The notes below the pieces were generated by a model. That model made no database searches. It had not been told where the DNA came from and was given only the letters and a program-made list of their open reading frames with translations. 64,000 nucleotides of DNA from Callipepla californica brunnescens (lineage: Eukaryota; Chordata; Aves; Galliformes; Odontophoridae), in contig JALIRH010000117.1 in the NCBI GenBank assembly GCA_023055505.1, positions 806,001 through 870,000 of the forward strand. The letters are read 5' to 3'. Position 1 is the first letter of the stretch. Each line of letters opens with the position of its first letter. The translations under genes and the position numbers were made by a program. Below, one piece after another: positions 29,930-42,909 of this stretch.

Positions 29930-31112
29930 ATAGTGCATGAATCGGTGAGATGAGCATATAGTCCTGATGGACATGATCTGTGGATCTCAATGGGATGCAT
30001 CTCAGAGTCCTTAGGAGATTAGCTGGTGCCGTCACCAAGCCATTCACAATATTTGAAGAGTTACAGTGGTCATGTGAAGTCCCCAGTGACTGGAAAAATG
30101 GCAGTGTTGTATCCATTTTTAGGGAAGCTAGAAATGATGACGCAGAGAGCTACAGACTTATTAGCCTCACCTCTATACCTTGGAAGATCATGGAACATAT
30201 CCTTCTGGAAACTTGCTAAAGCACATGGAAGAGAGGAGGTATCATGGGAAAACCAGCATGGCTTTGCCAAGGGCAGATCTTGCCAGACCAGCCTTGTTAC
30301 TCGCTACGATAGTATAACTGTGTCAGTGGACAAGGGAAGAGACTGATGTCATCTGGCTGGACTTTGGTAGAGCCTTTGGTATGGCCCACAATAACAACCT
30401 TCTTTCCAAATTGGAATCATATGGTTTTGATGGGTGGACTTCAAGATGGTATCCAGGGTGTGATGGTCAATGTCTCAATGTCTAGATGGACATCAGTGAT
30501 GAGCAGTGTCCCTCAGGAGTCAGTCATGGGACCGTATGCTCTTTAATGTCTTCATTAGCAACATTGTCAGTGACATTGACAGTGGCATTGAGCGCACCCT
30601 CAGCAAGTTTGCAGATGACACCAAGCTGTGTGGTGCTGTTGACACACCCAAGAGATGGGATACCATCCATAGAGGGCTGAACAGCCTGAACAGTGGACCC
30701 ACATGAATCTCATGAGGTTTAACAAAGACAAGTGCATGGTCTGTACCTGGGTTGAGGCAACCCCTGCTATAAGAAGAAGCTGCAGGGTATAAGGATGGAG
30801 CACAGCCCTGCTGAAGAGGACTTTGAAGTATTGGTGGATGGTTACAGAACAAGGGGAAATGGAGTCAGACTAGAAGAGGAGAAATATAGAGTGGATATAA
30901 GGAAGAAGTTTTTTGCAGTAGGAGAGTGGTGAGGCACTGGCGTGGGTTCCCAGAGAGGCGGTGGATGCCCCACCCCTGGTGACACTCAAGGTCAGGCTAG
31001 AGGGGCTCTGAGCACCTGAAGAAGCTGTAGGTGTCCCTGTTTATTTCAGGAGAGTTGGACCTGATGGTGTTAAAAGGTCCCTCCCAACTTAAAAGATTAT
31101 GTGATTTTATGA
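29930..31112 (+). mobile_element. CR1 LINE with decayed ORF2 reverse-transcriptase region
   Basis: About 1.2 kb of a 5'-truncated CR1 on the + strand, ending in a degraded ATTCTATG-type tail (gattatgtgattttatga). Translated pieces in several frames show CR1 reverse transcriptase signatures. WSCEVPSDWKNGSVVSIF and YRLISLTSIPWKIMEHI lie at 30060-30210, and QHGFAKGRSCQTSLV near 30258-30300. KFADDTKLCGAVDTPK, containing the FADD catalytic box, lies at about 30605-30652. Frameshifts and stops separate them, so it is dead. The 3' UTR landmarks (cccagagaggcggtggatgcc, gttggacctgatgg) follow at 30950-31070. The exact 5' edge is uncertain. Confidence 0.9.
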
Positions 31113-34100
31113 TAGCAAGTGAAGAGGATGATCAGAGCTAAAGGAAATCATTCTTTGCTAAGAAAGCATAGGATGCTTCTTATTTAAAATGTGTATCATG
31201 TCTCTGTATCTGCAGTTCACTTTACAATTAATTTAAAATTGATCCATGAACTTTTTTCATGGGCTAGTCTTAAATGTGAGAATACACAGTTGGCTGTAAT
31301 GGACCGTACAGTATAGCAACATCTAACCACAAAGGTTGCATACTAATGAAGGTATAAAATACGGAACAAACTTGGAATGAAGTGCATGGGAACAGTTTGG
31401 CTCTCACAGTACATAGAAAAGGGCAAGCATAGTTGTCTCTTGTGAAACATGAGGGAAATTATGTAACTGAAATTTTAAACATTAAAGTTTTTTGGCTTCT
31501 TCTCCTTCCAGGATTACTGAGGTAATGAAGATGGGATTCTACTCATGCTTTTCAAAATGCTATTAATGTCATTCCTGATCTGCAATTGAAATAAATCTAC
31601 TGACTCCTGATAGACTGTATTCATTCCTTTTGGAGCTGTAAAACACTGACTGTTTGCAATCATCCTAAAGATTTTCCTTACAACCTGCTCCAGGAGACAA
31701 CTTTCTGCAAAAAGCTCATCAAACACAACACAGTGTACATACTTATGACAGCTAAGCAAGGAGAAATGTATAACCATTGAAATGTGACAGAACTGCAGGG
31801 AAAAAAAAAAAAGGGAAAATTCTTCTCTATGGTGTTCACCCTCCTCTTCAGTGCTGCTTTTGCACATTTTCCCATGTACCACAGTGTTGATTTATTATCT
31901 TCACCCTGTTCAAAGCGTCAATGCCAACAAAATGTGTGCTCTAAGAAAATCTGAACTTAGTTTACCATAGATTTCCATATCAGAAGTCACAGAAACCTGT
32001 AAGTTAAGTGGCTGGACTGAATAAGCTGGAGAAGGATTTGAAGGCAGGAAGAAGGGATGGTTAGCCTTGCTCTCTTCTTAGGGTAAACATTAAAAACCAA
32101 GCAGAGGAGAGATTGTTTAAAAAAGAGGATTTGGAAGAGAAGGGAACCTGATTCTCACATAGAAAACTATAGCCTTCTATGGATCATTCATCAGGAAGTT
32201 GCACTTAAAGGTTGGAGAATTTTAGAACTCTAAGGAGAAGTGCCCTTACTCTTCACATTTAAAAGAAACAGCTTTTTTCATACTCCTGCAAATAAAAAGT
32301 AGAAGTGAAATGTTTTGAGGTGCATACAGAGACTTAACAGCTGTAAAACATTATTGATATAATGCTGTTACATTTTTAAACCAGCAAAAACTTGTTGGAG
32401 GGTGGTGATTTAGGCTTTGATTTGTAGCACCTGTGCTACACAGGTGATGCATCCTAATAGGGGGAACACCTGTGAGCTGCCTGCATGCCATGTAAAGGCT
32501 TTGTTCCCTTAGTTGAGGGTGAGTATCAGTGAGTGTGTCTGCTTAGTGTGAGTTTTCTTCTTTTTCTTTTAAGAAGTGTGTTAGTTGTTGATTTATAGCT
32601 AGTTCTTTTCATTTTCCTACGCTGCAAAACTTAAAGAGAAGCTGGCCTCTGATGAGCAGCCATCTCTGATTTCCTCTGCTGCGTAATGGAGGTTTGCAAC
32701 CGGCCGTTAAAAGGAAGGAAGAGGTAAGGCACATTAATTAATTATTTAAGGAATGCTAAGAAGGTGTTTCTTAACTGTTAAATGGGGAAAGATGAGGAGG
32801 TGAGGTGGAGAAGCTTGTGCTTAGATTTATTTGTAGGTAGATGAAATTCTGCTTTTTAGGCATAGGTGCATTGGAAGTATTTGGGCAGCTCAGTATCTGT
32901 AGCAGTTTCGTTATTTCTAGCTACCTTTTGCTTGTGGAAAGTGTATTTGTACTTGTTAACATGCCTCTGTTCTTTTGCTTTTCTGTTGCACGTGTTAAAG
33001 TTGAGAGGGGTTGCTGCCTTTTTCAGGAGGGTCTGAATGTGAACCTAGTTCTCTTTCAGGTTTGGGATCATTTCAGTGAAGTATTTATTGAAAATTACTG
33101 CTATTTCTGTGCATGCCTAAGAAATTCAGCTATTGCTTGATTACTATCAAATAGCTTTGGTCTTTAGAGGTTTGCCCTAACGTGGGATGCAGTGTTTCTG
33201 AGCTTCTCGAGGGAAGCAATTCAGTTTTCATTTAAGTTTCTGGATTTGTAGAAAGGTGCACGAGGTAGTGCATTTGGTGCTTTCTGAAAAAGCTTGGTGC
33301 TGTCTGAGAGCCAGGTTCCCATAAACTGAGACTTAGCAGAAATAGAAGTTTTGGTTTGCGTGAAGAATTGTGATTTATTCATTACATATCTATGAATGAA
33401 GCTGTGTATGCTGTGTAGCTTTGAGTCATACGTGTGCTTTAATACACAGATTGTTGGATGACCTTCCTTATGCTATATACCTTCCTTATACTATTAAATG
33501 TCTAATTTACAGTCTTGGTAACCCCAGAGATGAATATGGTTCTAGAGGACCAGCGAGGGCTTTGTGGTCCCAATTATACACTATTCTGCTTGTATTTTGT
33601 ATCCACTAATGTGTAGAAAAGAGAAGGTTAACAATTTCACGTCCAAATTGTTTAAGAGAAAGTAGTAGTTGTATGAGTTACGGTTCATCTTAGGCAGCTG
33701 GGGAGATAGAGGTGCTGGAGAAGAGGATAAACCCAGAAAAAAAGCCTGCAATGTTGCATGTGGAAGTTCATGCTTTTCCAGGAGTTTATATTCCTTAATT
33801 GTTCATGCTGGTGTTAAAATGCTTCATATAATGGGAACTGCTTGAAACGTTTTTTTGTTTTTGTATTCTGTTTACTTTGAATTTATGCAAATGTGTCAGC
33901 TGTGTAAGTGGCTTTAAATTTTGCTCCTTCTCAAGAGGAAGAAAGAATTTCACCAACTCAAAATGTAATGTTAGGTTGAAGTAAATTAGTTTACCTGTTG
34001 AAATGGACTTTGTTCAGGATATATTTGCACGAGTGTGAAGACCAGTGGTAAATACTGGTGTAAGACAGGTGTGCTGGTGATTAGGACAGAAAAAATGAAG

Positions 34101-35284
34101 CCTGGATTGGTTGCATTAGAAGATTCTAGTAAGTGCAGAAGGCAGAGATCCAGCTGGAGTTGGTTAGGTGCTGGGCTGTGCGCCTCCAGCTGGCTTGCTG
34201 CCTGGCACACGCCTGTGCCGTAACCAGAGCCAGGCTGGACTTTTGAGTACATTAGGAGACAATCTGACACAGAACCATGCAGGCAGTGCAGAAGACGAAA
34301 CAGGGAGTTTTAGAGGTAGGCGCAGAGTAAATTACCAAAGCATATCTCTTTTCCATGTGTTTAATTTGAGGTCTGAGTTCATAGTAAGTGATACCATGTG
34401 GTGCTTCCTAAAAGCAATACTTACCTATTGTAATACTTTAAACAATCAGAGATGCCCGGAGTATGAAGTCATTTTAATCTGTTACCTGGAATGTACTAAT
34501 AACACTCAACAAATTTTTGAGCTGCTATTAAATATTTGAGTGCTCTCTCTCTCCCCACTCAAGCCAGCACAGGGAGTGGAGATACTGCTGTTTCTGCATA
34601 AATACACTCTCATCATGTTTGAGAAAGTTCAGTGGTGGATCATTGTTCTAGGCACGTGTGTATGTTTGGACAGTATAAATCAGTAACCTTCATAGGTGAT
34701 GCACAGAATAGCTTTTTCCTCAGTTCAGCTGGTAGTTTTCAGAGAAAGCATTTGTGTGTATGGGGGGCTGGGGGGGGGATTCTTCCATAAGGTATAGATA
34801 AATAAAGTGACTGTTGCTTTTCACCAGACAATTTGTTTGGCTCTGACTTGACTCAGTAAATGTCTTAAGTAGTCACCTCAGGGAGATCTTTATGTTGGTA
34901 ACGTGAAACAAAAGGAACAATCTTACATGCACCTAGGTCTGTTTGCAAGGAATAATCTAAGGAATGGAAAAGTTTACCTTAAACACATCATAGTAATAGG
35001 ATTAAATGTGTGAATCATATGCATTGTCTTTTGAATATTCTAGCATGGATTTTGTTAAGACCAACTGACTTGGCTAGTGGGCTGGATGGGATAGAATGGT
35101 GCCTAATAATAATACAGAAATCTTGTCCAATCTCAAAGCTAGGTAAGGCTGAGTGAAACTAGACCTCAAACACGTAAATCTCTTGGGACACAACAGTTTG
35201 CAGAAACAAATGTTTTTTATTTTGTGAGATGCTGCAGTGGTAGAAGTGGTCTCTGTAAAAATGTTTTCACCGTGATCCTGAGAG
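31113..35284. other. Intergenic DNA; no gene seen
   Basis: No supportable exon. Contains a nested hairpin with three E-box hexamers at 32425-32472, a splice-donor-like GAG|GTAAGG at 32721-32727 at the end of a G/C-richer patch, and a moderately GC-rich patch at 34120-34320. The origin of these patches is unclear. Confidence 0.5.
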
Positions 35285-35600
35285 CCTGGTGACAGCTGGG
35301 GTTGGAAGGGACCTTCAGGAGGTTGTCCAACACTGAATTCAGAACCAGTCTACAATTTTTCAATTAAGAGTGCATAATTGCTTCTCTAAAAAGCTGGTGA
35401 TGCTCCGGGTGGTACAGCCACATGTGGTGTTATACTTCATTACTGCTGGGTTGTGTGGTTCGCTAGTATTTAGACTCCTGTCCACCAGGACCACAGGGTC
35501 TTTGCAATGGAGCTGATAACTGCTCCCACAGTTTCCAGCCCTATAATAGGTCCTGTAGAGTTCTTTTCTTGCAAGAACAAGAATAGGTTGTTTGAGGGAC
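35285..35600 (-). repeat. Degraded CR1 fragment, inverted
   Basis: The + strand shows ggggttggaagggaccttcaggagg, the reverse complement of the CR1 3' end. Further on, ctcctgtccaccaggaccacagggtctttgcaatggagctg and ctgctcccacagtttccagcc resemble inverted, older CR1 3' sequence. Only the first 50 bases are confident. Confidence 0.5.
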
Positions 35601-38600
35601 AAAATTCTTGTTCTTACTTCTTGACAGATTGCAAACTTTGTGATTTGTGTTAATAGTCAGTCATCTTTTCCTACTTTAATTAGCTGTATAGGCTTAATGC
35701 TGCATAGTGGTTAAAAAGTTGCCATATCCTATCTCCAGGAGGATTGCTTTTTATGTCAGAAGATTATGTAGTCTAGAGGAAATGGTAAGAAAATTCAGAT
35801 AATCTTGAGGAATGCTTTGTCGCTTTCTAAATGAAAGCTGCTTGAGAAGTGTAATACCTGAGTGGAGGAGCTAATTTGTAATTGTCCAGTGCTACTTTCA
35901 GCAGTGATAAAGAGTTTTCTTTGAAGTTTTGGTTGTACAACTCTTGATCAGGAGTAACCTTGCTTAAGTAACATCACACTGCAAGGTGTTTGAACTTGAT
36001 TAGAAGCTCTTTACTACTTTATTTTATGCTTCTGCTTTACCATAATTTTCCTAAGAGTCGTCATAATGGGATTTTTTTTTATTTTGAGTTCCAGTTTTCA
36101 GCTGAGTACAGTGTGACTCACCAAAATTGGTAATTGAGGGAGATATGCTTGTACTATTAGTACTATTAGACCAGTTAATCTGAATACAGAGTAACAATGT
36201 AATACTCATTGTAGTGAACTTCACACTTCGTAGTGCTGCAGCCTATAGTACCTCATCCCCGTGTGGTGAAGTGGAAGTGCCCTTTACCCAGATGATAATC
36301 TCTTTATTTATGACTGTAGTGATGTTGTAATGGAGGGAGTGGAGTTGTTTTTGTTTCTTCCTTCCGCAGCATCTTTGAATCATAAACAAACTATGCTATT
36401 TTCTGTTCCTGTCCCTTTCAGGGATATTTTCAGTACACACTGTAATACATCTTGATTAGCTCTTGATGCTGAGGAGAGAGGATTAAGCTAATTGTTCAGT
36501 GCAAGTAATTTAATAAGTTGTGGGAGTTAATTTTTGAAAACCCAACAGAAAAAGATCTTTAATTTCATCCTCATCTAATTTGTTCAAGCAACACAGGAGA
36601 AGCAATAAAAAACAAGCCAGTACTGTTCTAGTCAAACAATGTGAAGAATGAGAAAATACAGACTTCACCAATCAAAAAGTCATTTACTATTTGAGTTCTA
36701 CAGATCAGAATCAAAACAAACTTTCTGTATTTCAATATATATTTCTATTCCTAGCCTAGCATTGTTTATCCTTTAAGATCCCCATGAATATTAATGTATG
36801 TGTGGAAGGAAATGCAACCTCAAGAACTAGGAGTCTTCTTGGCTTTTATTTTTTTTTGAGCATGACTGCAGAGAAAGAAATCTGTGGATTGCTTTCAGTT
36901 ACTTCTTGAAGCTATACATCAAGTGACCAGGCCTGTTTGTTGGACTCAGCCTCTTCTGGACATCTTGTTCATCCACATAAAGCTCTTTTGGAAGACCTTG
37001 AAGGATTTTTTTTATTTCTTAAGCAGTAGTTATGCTTTAGTGTCCTTCTATTGCTTCATCTACTTATTGTGGTTGGTATCAATGTGACTGTTGGATCTCT
37101 GCCCTTTTTCCTCTTGTCTGCCAGATGCCATGTAAATTCAGACCTGAAAAGTCTACTGGGTCCCACATGTGTTGGAGATGCAGATTATTTCACTTCCTTC
37201 TTCCCCATCAGCATGTCTTGCAGGTAGCACAGCCCTTCTTGTGTATTGTGCCCCCCAGTGCTTTATGCAGCTGTTAGGTACCTCTAGTAAGAGCCTGTGC
37301 ATGGAGACTCCAGTTCCTCTCTGCATACAGTTCTAGTACCAAGTTCTGAAAACTCCTTCTCCTCCTTTTCCCAAGTTTTATGCTACTGGCTTTTAACTTA
37401 GCAAGGTACATGTGGAAGAGGGGGCAGTTTAGCTCAATAATTAATATGGCTCAGTAAAAGAGCCTGTGGTTGTTTTGCTTCTCTTGGAGGCTCCTTTGTA
37501 ATAAAATCAAAAATATGTTCTGATTTTTCATGAAGGAGGCAGATACTGGATGACTGGGACACAAGGTAAAGCATGCTGGTACCAGCATAGAACATACTCC
37601 TGCACATCTGAGAAGAAAATGCTGCTAGTTTATAACTTTGTCTGCTTTTTCTCTCTTACAAAGAAAAGAGTTGCACACACTGCAGCACATTAGAATGTGG
37701 CAGTTATTGTTTATTCTCCTTATCTATAAATAAAAACTAAGGGTGACTTAAGGACTTTTAAAATCATAGAGAATGTGTTTCTTTGTATACCTGTTGAGAG
37801 CTAAGTGCTCAGTGTGGCAGAGTGGTTGTTGGGAATAGCTGTTCCTCTTGCTAGCTTGGGTATGCGGTAAAAGAGGAGCTCATAAAATGGCAGTTGCTTG
37901 TGAGCTCCCTGCTAACACTTTGTTCATGCAATTACTTATTTGTACTTGATTGATTTGTGTGATGTCCTGCTTCATGAATACTTGAAAGCACTTCTGCGGC
38001 TCTCTGAATTGTTTTAAAATCTTAGAAAACTTAGAGTTGGGAGGAATCTTGTTTTAGTTATAAAGAATTCTAGTAAAAATATGTCAAAATATTATGTTAG
38101 CTTAGTTGGTTTTGTACTCTGTTTAATATTGGTGTATATTTTATAGCTTTGCAGCATCTTATAAACAGATTAATTGGTATTTAGAAGGAAATAATAACGT
38201 GGAAAATTAGCATGGCTTCCATAGTTTAAAAAATATATATATATGTATATATGGAATTTAAACACTTATCTTGATTGTGCAAAGACTCTTCTTGTGTTTC
38301 AGTGGATCATACAACTGCACTTTCCTTAAGTTCCTCTGCCTTTTAAAGTAATGAATTTTATTAGATTTTTTTCACTTTTAAATGCATATGAAAGGATGCG
38401 TAAGAAATCTGCTTGGCTATATTAGTTCAAAAAAGGAGAATAGTTAAACAAAAAAAACCTCCAAAACAACCAGAAAAACCACCCATGCTGTTCCGCTTCT
38501 GAAATACCCTTGCCTTTATTTGTATTGCATAATTAAAACAAGTTGTTGGATTTACTTTAAAAATCAGGAAAGTGATCAGTGCACGATAGTGTAGATTGCT

Positions 38601-39982
38601 TTAGGACTTGTTGAGAAATGCCCTAAACATGGGGTAAGGTACGCTGTTGCTCTTGGAAAGCGATAGAATGTCTACCCCTGTTACCACTGAGAATCAGTGA
38701 AGTCATTGCAGAACAATAGAGAGCTTAGGTTGCTGTTGATTCTGTAAACTGCCAAAGACCAGGGCCATAAATAGCTGTAGGTGGGCTAGAGCTGCCACAG
38801 CCTGTTGTGCTGAGATGGGTGCAGTGAACTGGCTCCAGAGCACTGAGTTTGCAGTGTGTTATATTAATATTTTTGAAGAGAATCTCGTCTGGCCATATTG
38901 ACAAGGATCAAGGTGGCAAGGATCCATTGAGTTAAGTGGTTTGTTGAGACAAACGTGGGAGAGAACTTGGTGTGGGCAGTATTACAAGCAGGTATATTGT
39001 AGACATAGCCCCAGAAACTCTTAGGGCCATCTGGTTCCTTGCAGAACCAAAAGTACACTGGATGCTGTGGGTAGAAAAAGTATAATATTGAGGAAAAATG
39101 AGATACTAACTGGACTTGAACTTTGCAGTGATTTCTTGGAAAGTCCTGACAGACAAAAATGCATCAGCAGAATGTGTGTAGCACATCTTGAGTGGGAGTG
39201 TGAGTAATGGTTCTACCAACTTATTTTGTTTATGAAGACCACAAACTGCATTTCTTTAATAATAATTTAGAGAAGAATAATTCCCAAACCCATAAACAGT
39301 TCATTCTTTTTAACTTGAGGGATTTTGTTTGTGGAATCTTGAAACCAACCAAACCCCACCTCTAATAACTTAAATGTACCCAGTTCCTGAAAGCTGTGTT
39401 TGTGAAAAACTGAATGTAATTGCAAGAAAAAGAGCCTTGTCATTTGTAAATTTGACAAGCGATTAGCTCAGTGGAAGTCTAACCACTCTTGCACTTACTT
39501 TTAAATCACTGAATATTGAATACAAAATGAGCGCATAAGCTATGCTAGATACTGTATAAAATTCTTATCAGTGTGGCTGCTGAAAACTATGTGTACGTTT
39601 TTTGATTTCAAGCTGTTTGAGTTTATTATAAGATAAAGTTCTCAGCATTGACACATTGGGTTCTCTTCCAGTCCCTACTGGGAGAAGCTGCTCTGTAAGC
39701 TTTTTCTGGTAGCTCTTGTGTTTAGTTATATCTTCCTTATGAACACAGTAGAATTTTTACTTATTTAAAAAATTGATAGAGATCTTCAAAGTGGTGGACA
39801 GGATTAACCACAGCTTGCGTGGATTGTTTGGTGATATGTCTTAACCATCTGGTTTAGCAGCATATGCTCTGTAAGTGAAAGAGATTGGTGTAGCAACCTA
39901 AAAGCTAAGGTGTTAGAAATTGTGAGGATTACTCTTAACCATCTTGGCATTGTCTACTTGTATGCGAGTTTCACAGTCAGAG

Positions 39983-40010
39983 CAGATGTAGCTACTTGGA
40001 GCTACATCTG
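39983..40010. other. Perfect inverted repeat (hairpin), 11-bp arms
   Basis: Left arm CAGATGTAGCT at 39983-39993, right arm AGCTACATCTG at 40000-40010, loop ACTTGG. It is not followed by a T run and not inside a known repeat. Too short for a typical pre-miRNA. Confidence 0.75.
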
Positions 40011-42878
40011 AGTTTGAAACAAAAAGAAAACAATGCTAAAACTAAATTTTAATTTCCAAAAGCATGAAACGTTTCATATTACTTGGGAGAAGAAAAGGCA
40101 AGATAGCATCTGATTCCTAAAAGACTGTCACACAAAGACTTGAGGTTTAGCAAATATACGGAGTGTTTTCAGCAATGCCTTTGAGGTTCACCCACTAACA
40201 ATACTTCAGAAAAAGCTTTAAAGTCTGTATCTTATTCTTTTGATGGATTACCAGAATCTCAGGCTCATGCCTGAATTTAGTGCAGCGTGAGCTGTAGCTA
40301 AGGCAGAAAGAGAGGAAATGAGAAGAGAATGCCTGAAGAAACTTTGAATGTCCTTACTTTGATGTATTTCACAATCTTAGCATGACTTCATAACTGGCAG
40401 TGTACAATATATACAAGATTCAGAGAGTCAACACAGCGTGACGACTAGAAACAGAAGTGTGTATTATATATCAAGAGAAAAGTGAACTGAAAATGACAGG
40501 AATAATAGTGAAGTTCAAGCAAAATTCTTAAAGTGCTGATTATGGCTCCATAGTTATGAATTGGCTTGTATTTTATTTCTGAAGAGCGTGTTAAGTCTTC
40601 ACCATATCTAGAAAGAGTTAGGGCGCTTTCACCCCACAATCATAGCAAAGAACAAACAAAAGTATGTTGTTCTTTTGTGTGGTGTGCGTACCTACATGGG
40701 TGGTCTTGTGCTCTCTGAAATAATTCATTTGATTTAGTCAGACTTCAATGATGTATTGCTCTCATGAGTGAACCCCTCTATTATACAATTAGATGCAAGA
40801 CTTTTTAGAGGTCTCATGAGGCAAAAGTGCTATGAAGAGTTTGCTGGACACCTTTCATATTACAGAGAAGAGTAGCCAGCTGTAATATATTTTGCTATAC
40901 AGAAAAGCAAAGATTTCAAGGTCACAAAGGCTAAACAAGTGCTTTAATGCTATAAGCTTCATTGAGATGTGTGTTGCTGTGATGGGTGCCAAAAGGTTAG
41001 CACTGGTTGTCTGATTAATCAACTTAGAGTTTACTACAGAGCCACCTGACCTCAGGGTGACTGGACACTGGTGCATAGGAGTTGGTTTACTGTCATTGGT
41101 AAATGAGAGGTAGCCTTGAAGGAGCGGTGAATATTTCTTCACTGTGTACCTGAAGGGGGAGGCAAAGACAAAGGTGGCACTGTTTCTGCCCTGATGGAGT
41201 TTAGTAGATCCTTGGGAGTACCTGGAGATTCTACAATTCAGGTGTTCTAAAATTAACTCTGGTATGTCATAGAGGTCTTGCTGTTACTGTCTGTCTGCTT
41301 CACCGAGAAAAAAGAATGGTGGATTTTTCTGCTTTTTTTGAAGTTATGGAGATCTAAGACTAGCATCTGCTTCTTGCTCCATTAGGAATCTCAGTTCTCT
41401 TTCAGCGATAATTGCTACAAAATCTCTGCCTACTTGCTTCTGTGCAACAGGATAGACTCTTCCAACAAGTGTACAGATGGATAGAATTACAAGAAGTTGA
41501 CAATTGCACAAGTAGAATCCATATTTGGTGTATAAGTTAGGCTGACTGGCTTTTCTTTCTGATTTCTCATTGAGTTATCAGATGGCAAACAAAACTTAAT
41601 CTGGCAACATGACGCATCTGATCTGAGATTCCTCTGACTTAATCTCTTTCCTAGATGTATGAACTCAAATGGATACTTGAGATCAAACCACCTTTCCACG
41701 ATGGAGAAAAAGTAGTCTGCTCTGATGACTTGCAGGGACCCTTCTATTATCCTGAAAGAGAGAGGTCCAAGTTCTCTGTTGATTTTTCACTTCTTGCAGA
41801 CTGTAGTTCGTTTTCATCTGTGAACAACTTGGCTTCAGGAAGGAATGCTGGGTCCTAAAACAGTGTTAAACAGTAACCAGCACAAAAGATGAGACATGCT
41901 CTCAGAGGTTGTTCCACTATTGCACTGTAAAGCTGGAGTCTTTTTTTGTTGAAAGATTAAGATACCGTCTGTTACCTCTTACAGCAGTACTTACAGTTTG
42001 ATTTCCAGCTTCCTAGCCAAGTATCTGTTGTCGAAAGCATTCATCACTAAGAAAGGTAAAAGAATGAAAGATGTTGCCAAATAGTTTAAAAAAAAAAAAG
42101 ACAATATCTGTATTCATTGTTACTTCAGATGAAGGCTATATTAAAGACAGGATAGTGTAGTTAAACTTAGTTTTGTTATCTTCCAGTTTTTAGTTTAGAT
42201 TAGTTTATCTCAAGTGAATGTGTTCATAATAGTAGTTGTTTAATTAGCAGATCATGCTGTGTATGTTGTTTAAGAAAGTGTATTTGGTATGTGCGTATAT
42301 ATATATGTATTAAATATATATAAAATTTTTACTTCAGGATGCTCTTGTTCGTGAGTATCCAAAATACTATACTGATATTTGGAGAGTTACTGAAACATGT
42401 AAAGAAGTTGCTTACCAAGTAGGTAGTGTTATCTGTTCTGTACTCTGAGCATGCTTTTAAACCTTTAGACAAGATTGGATAGAAGAGTGTTAGTCTAAAA
42501 ACATTGTCAGCTTTATCAAAGCTGAAGTCCAGTGCATGTGCATAGACAGAGTAGAGGCTCCCTCTCTCACTTTTTACAGTGAGAAAGCCTTTTTCCAAAA
42601 GACCGAAGTCTTCTGCTTACATGACAATCATACATTAATTCTATAGTTTAATAATACTGGCTTCTCACTTAAAAATCCAGCTTTTATGTACAGTGACAAA
42701 TGCAAGAACTGAATCTTCCTTTAGGAGAAAATAGCTGTGCTATTGCAATAAAGCATAAGAGCATAGGTTTCTTTTACTTCCAAAATGCATCATAATTAAT
42801 CCTTTTGTGCTGTACTAAGGTTTCAAGGTCTGTTAGGTTTAGTAAATTATATATGATGGGCAGCCAGTACTGAGGATT

Positions 42879-42882
<4 letters not shown>

Positions 42883-42909
<27 letters not shown>
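42883..42909. repeat. T27 homopolymer
   Basis: Twenty-seven consecutive T, preceded by gttc and followed by ccacaaagg. No recognisable retroposed body on either side. Confidence 0.9.
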
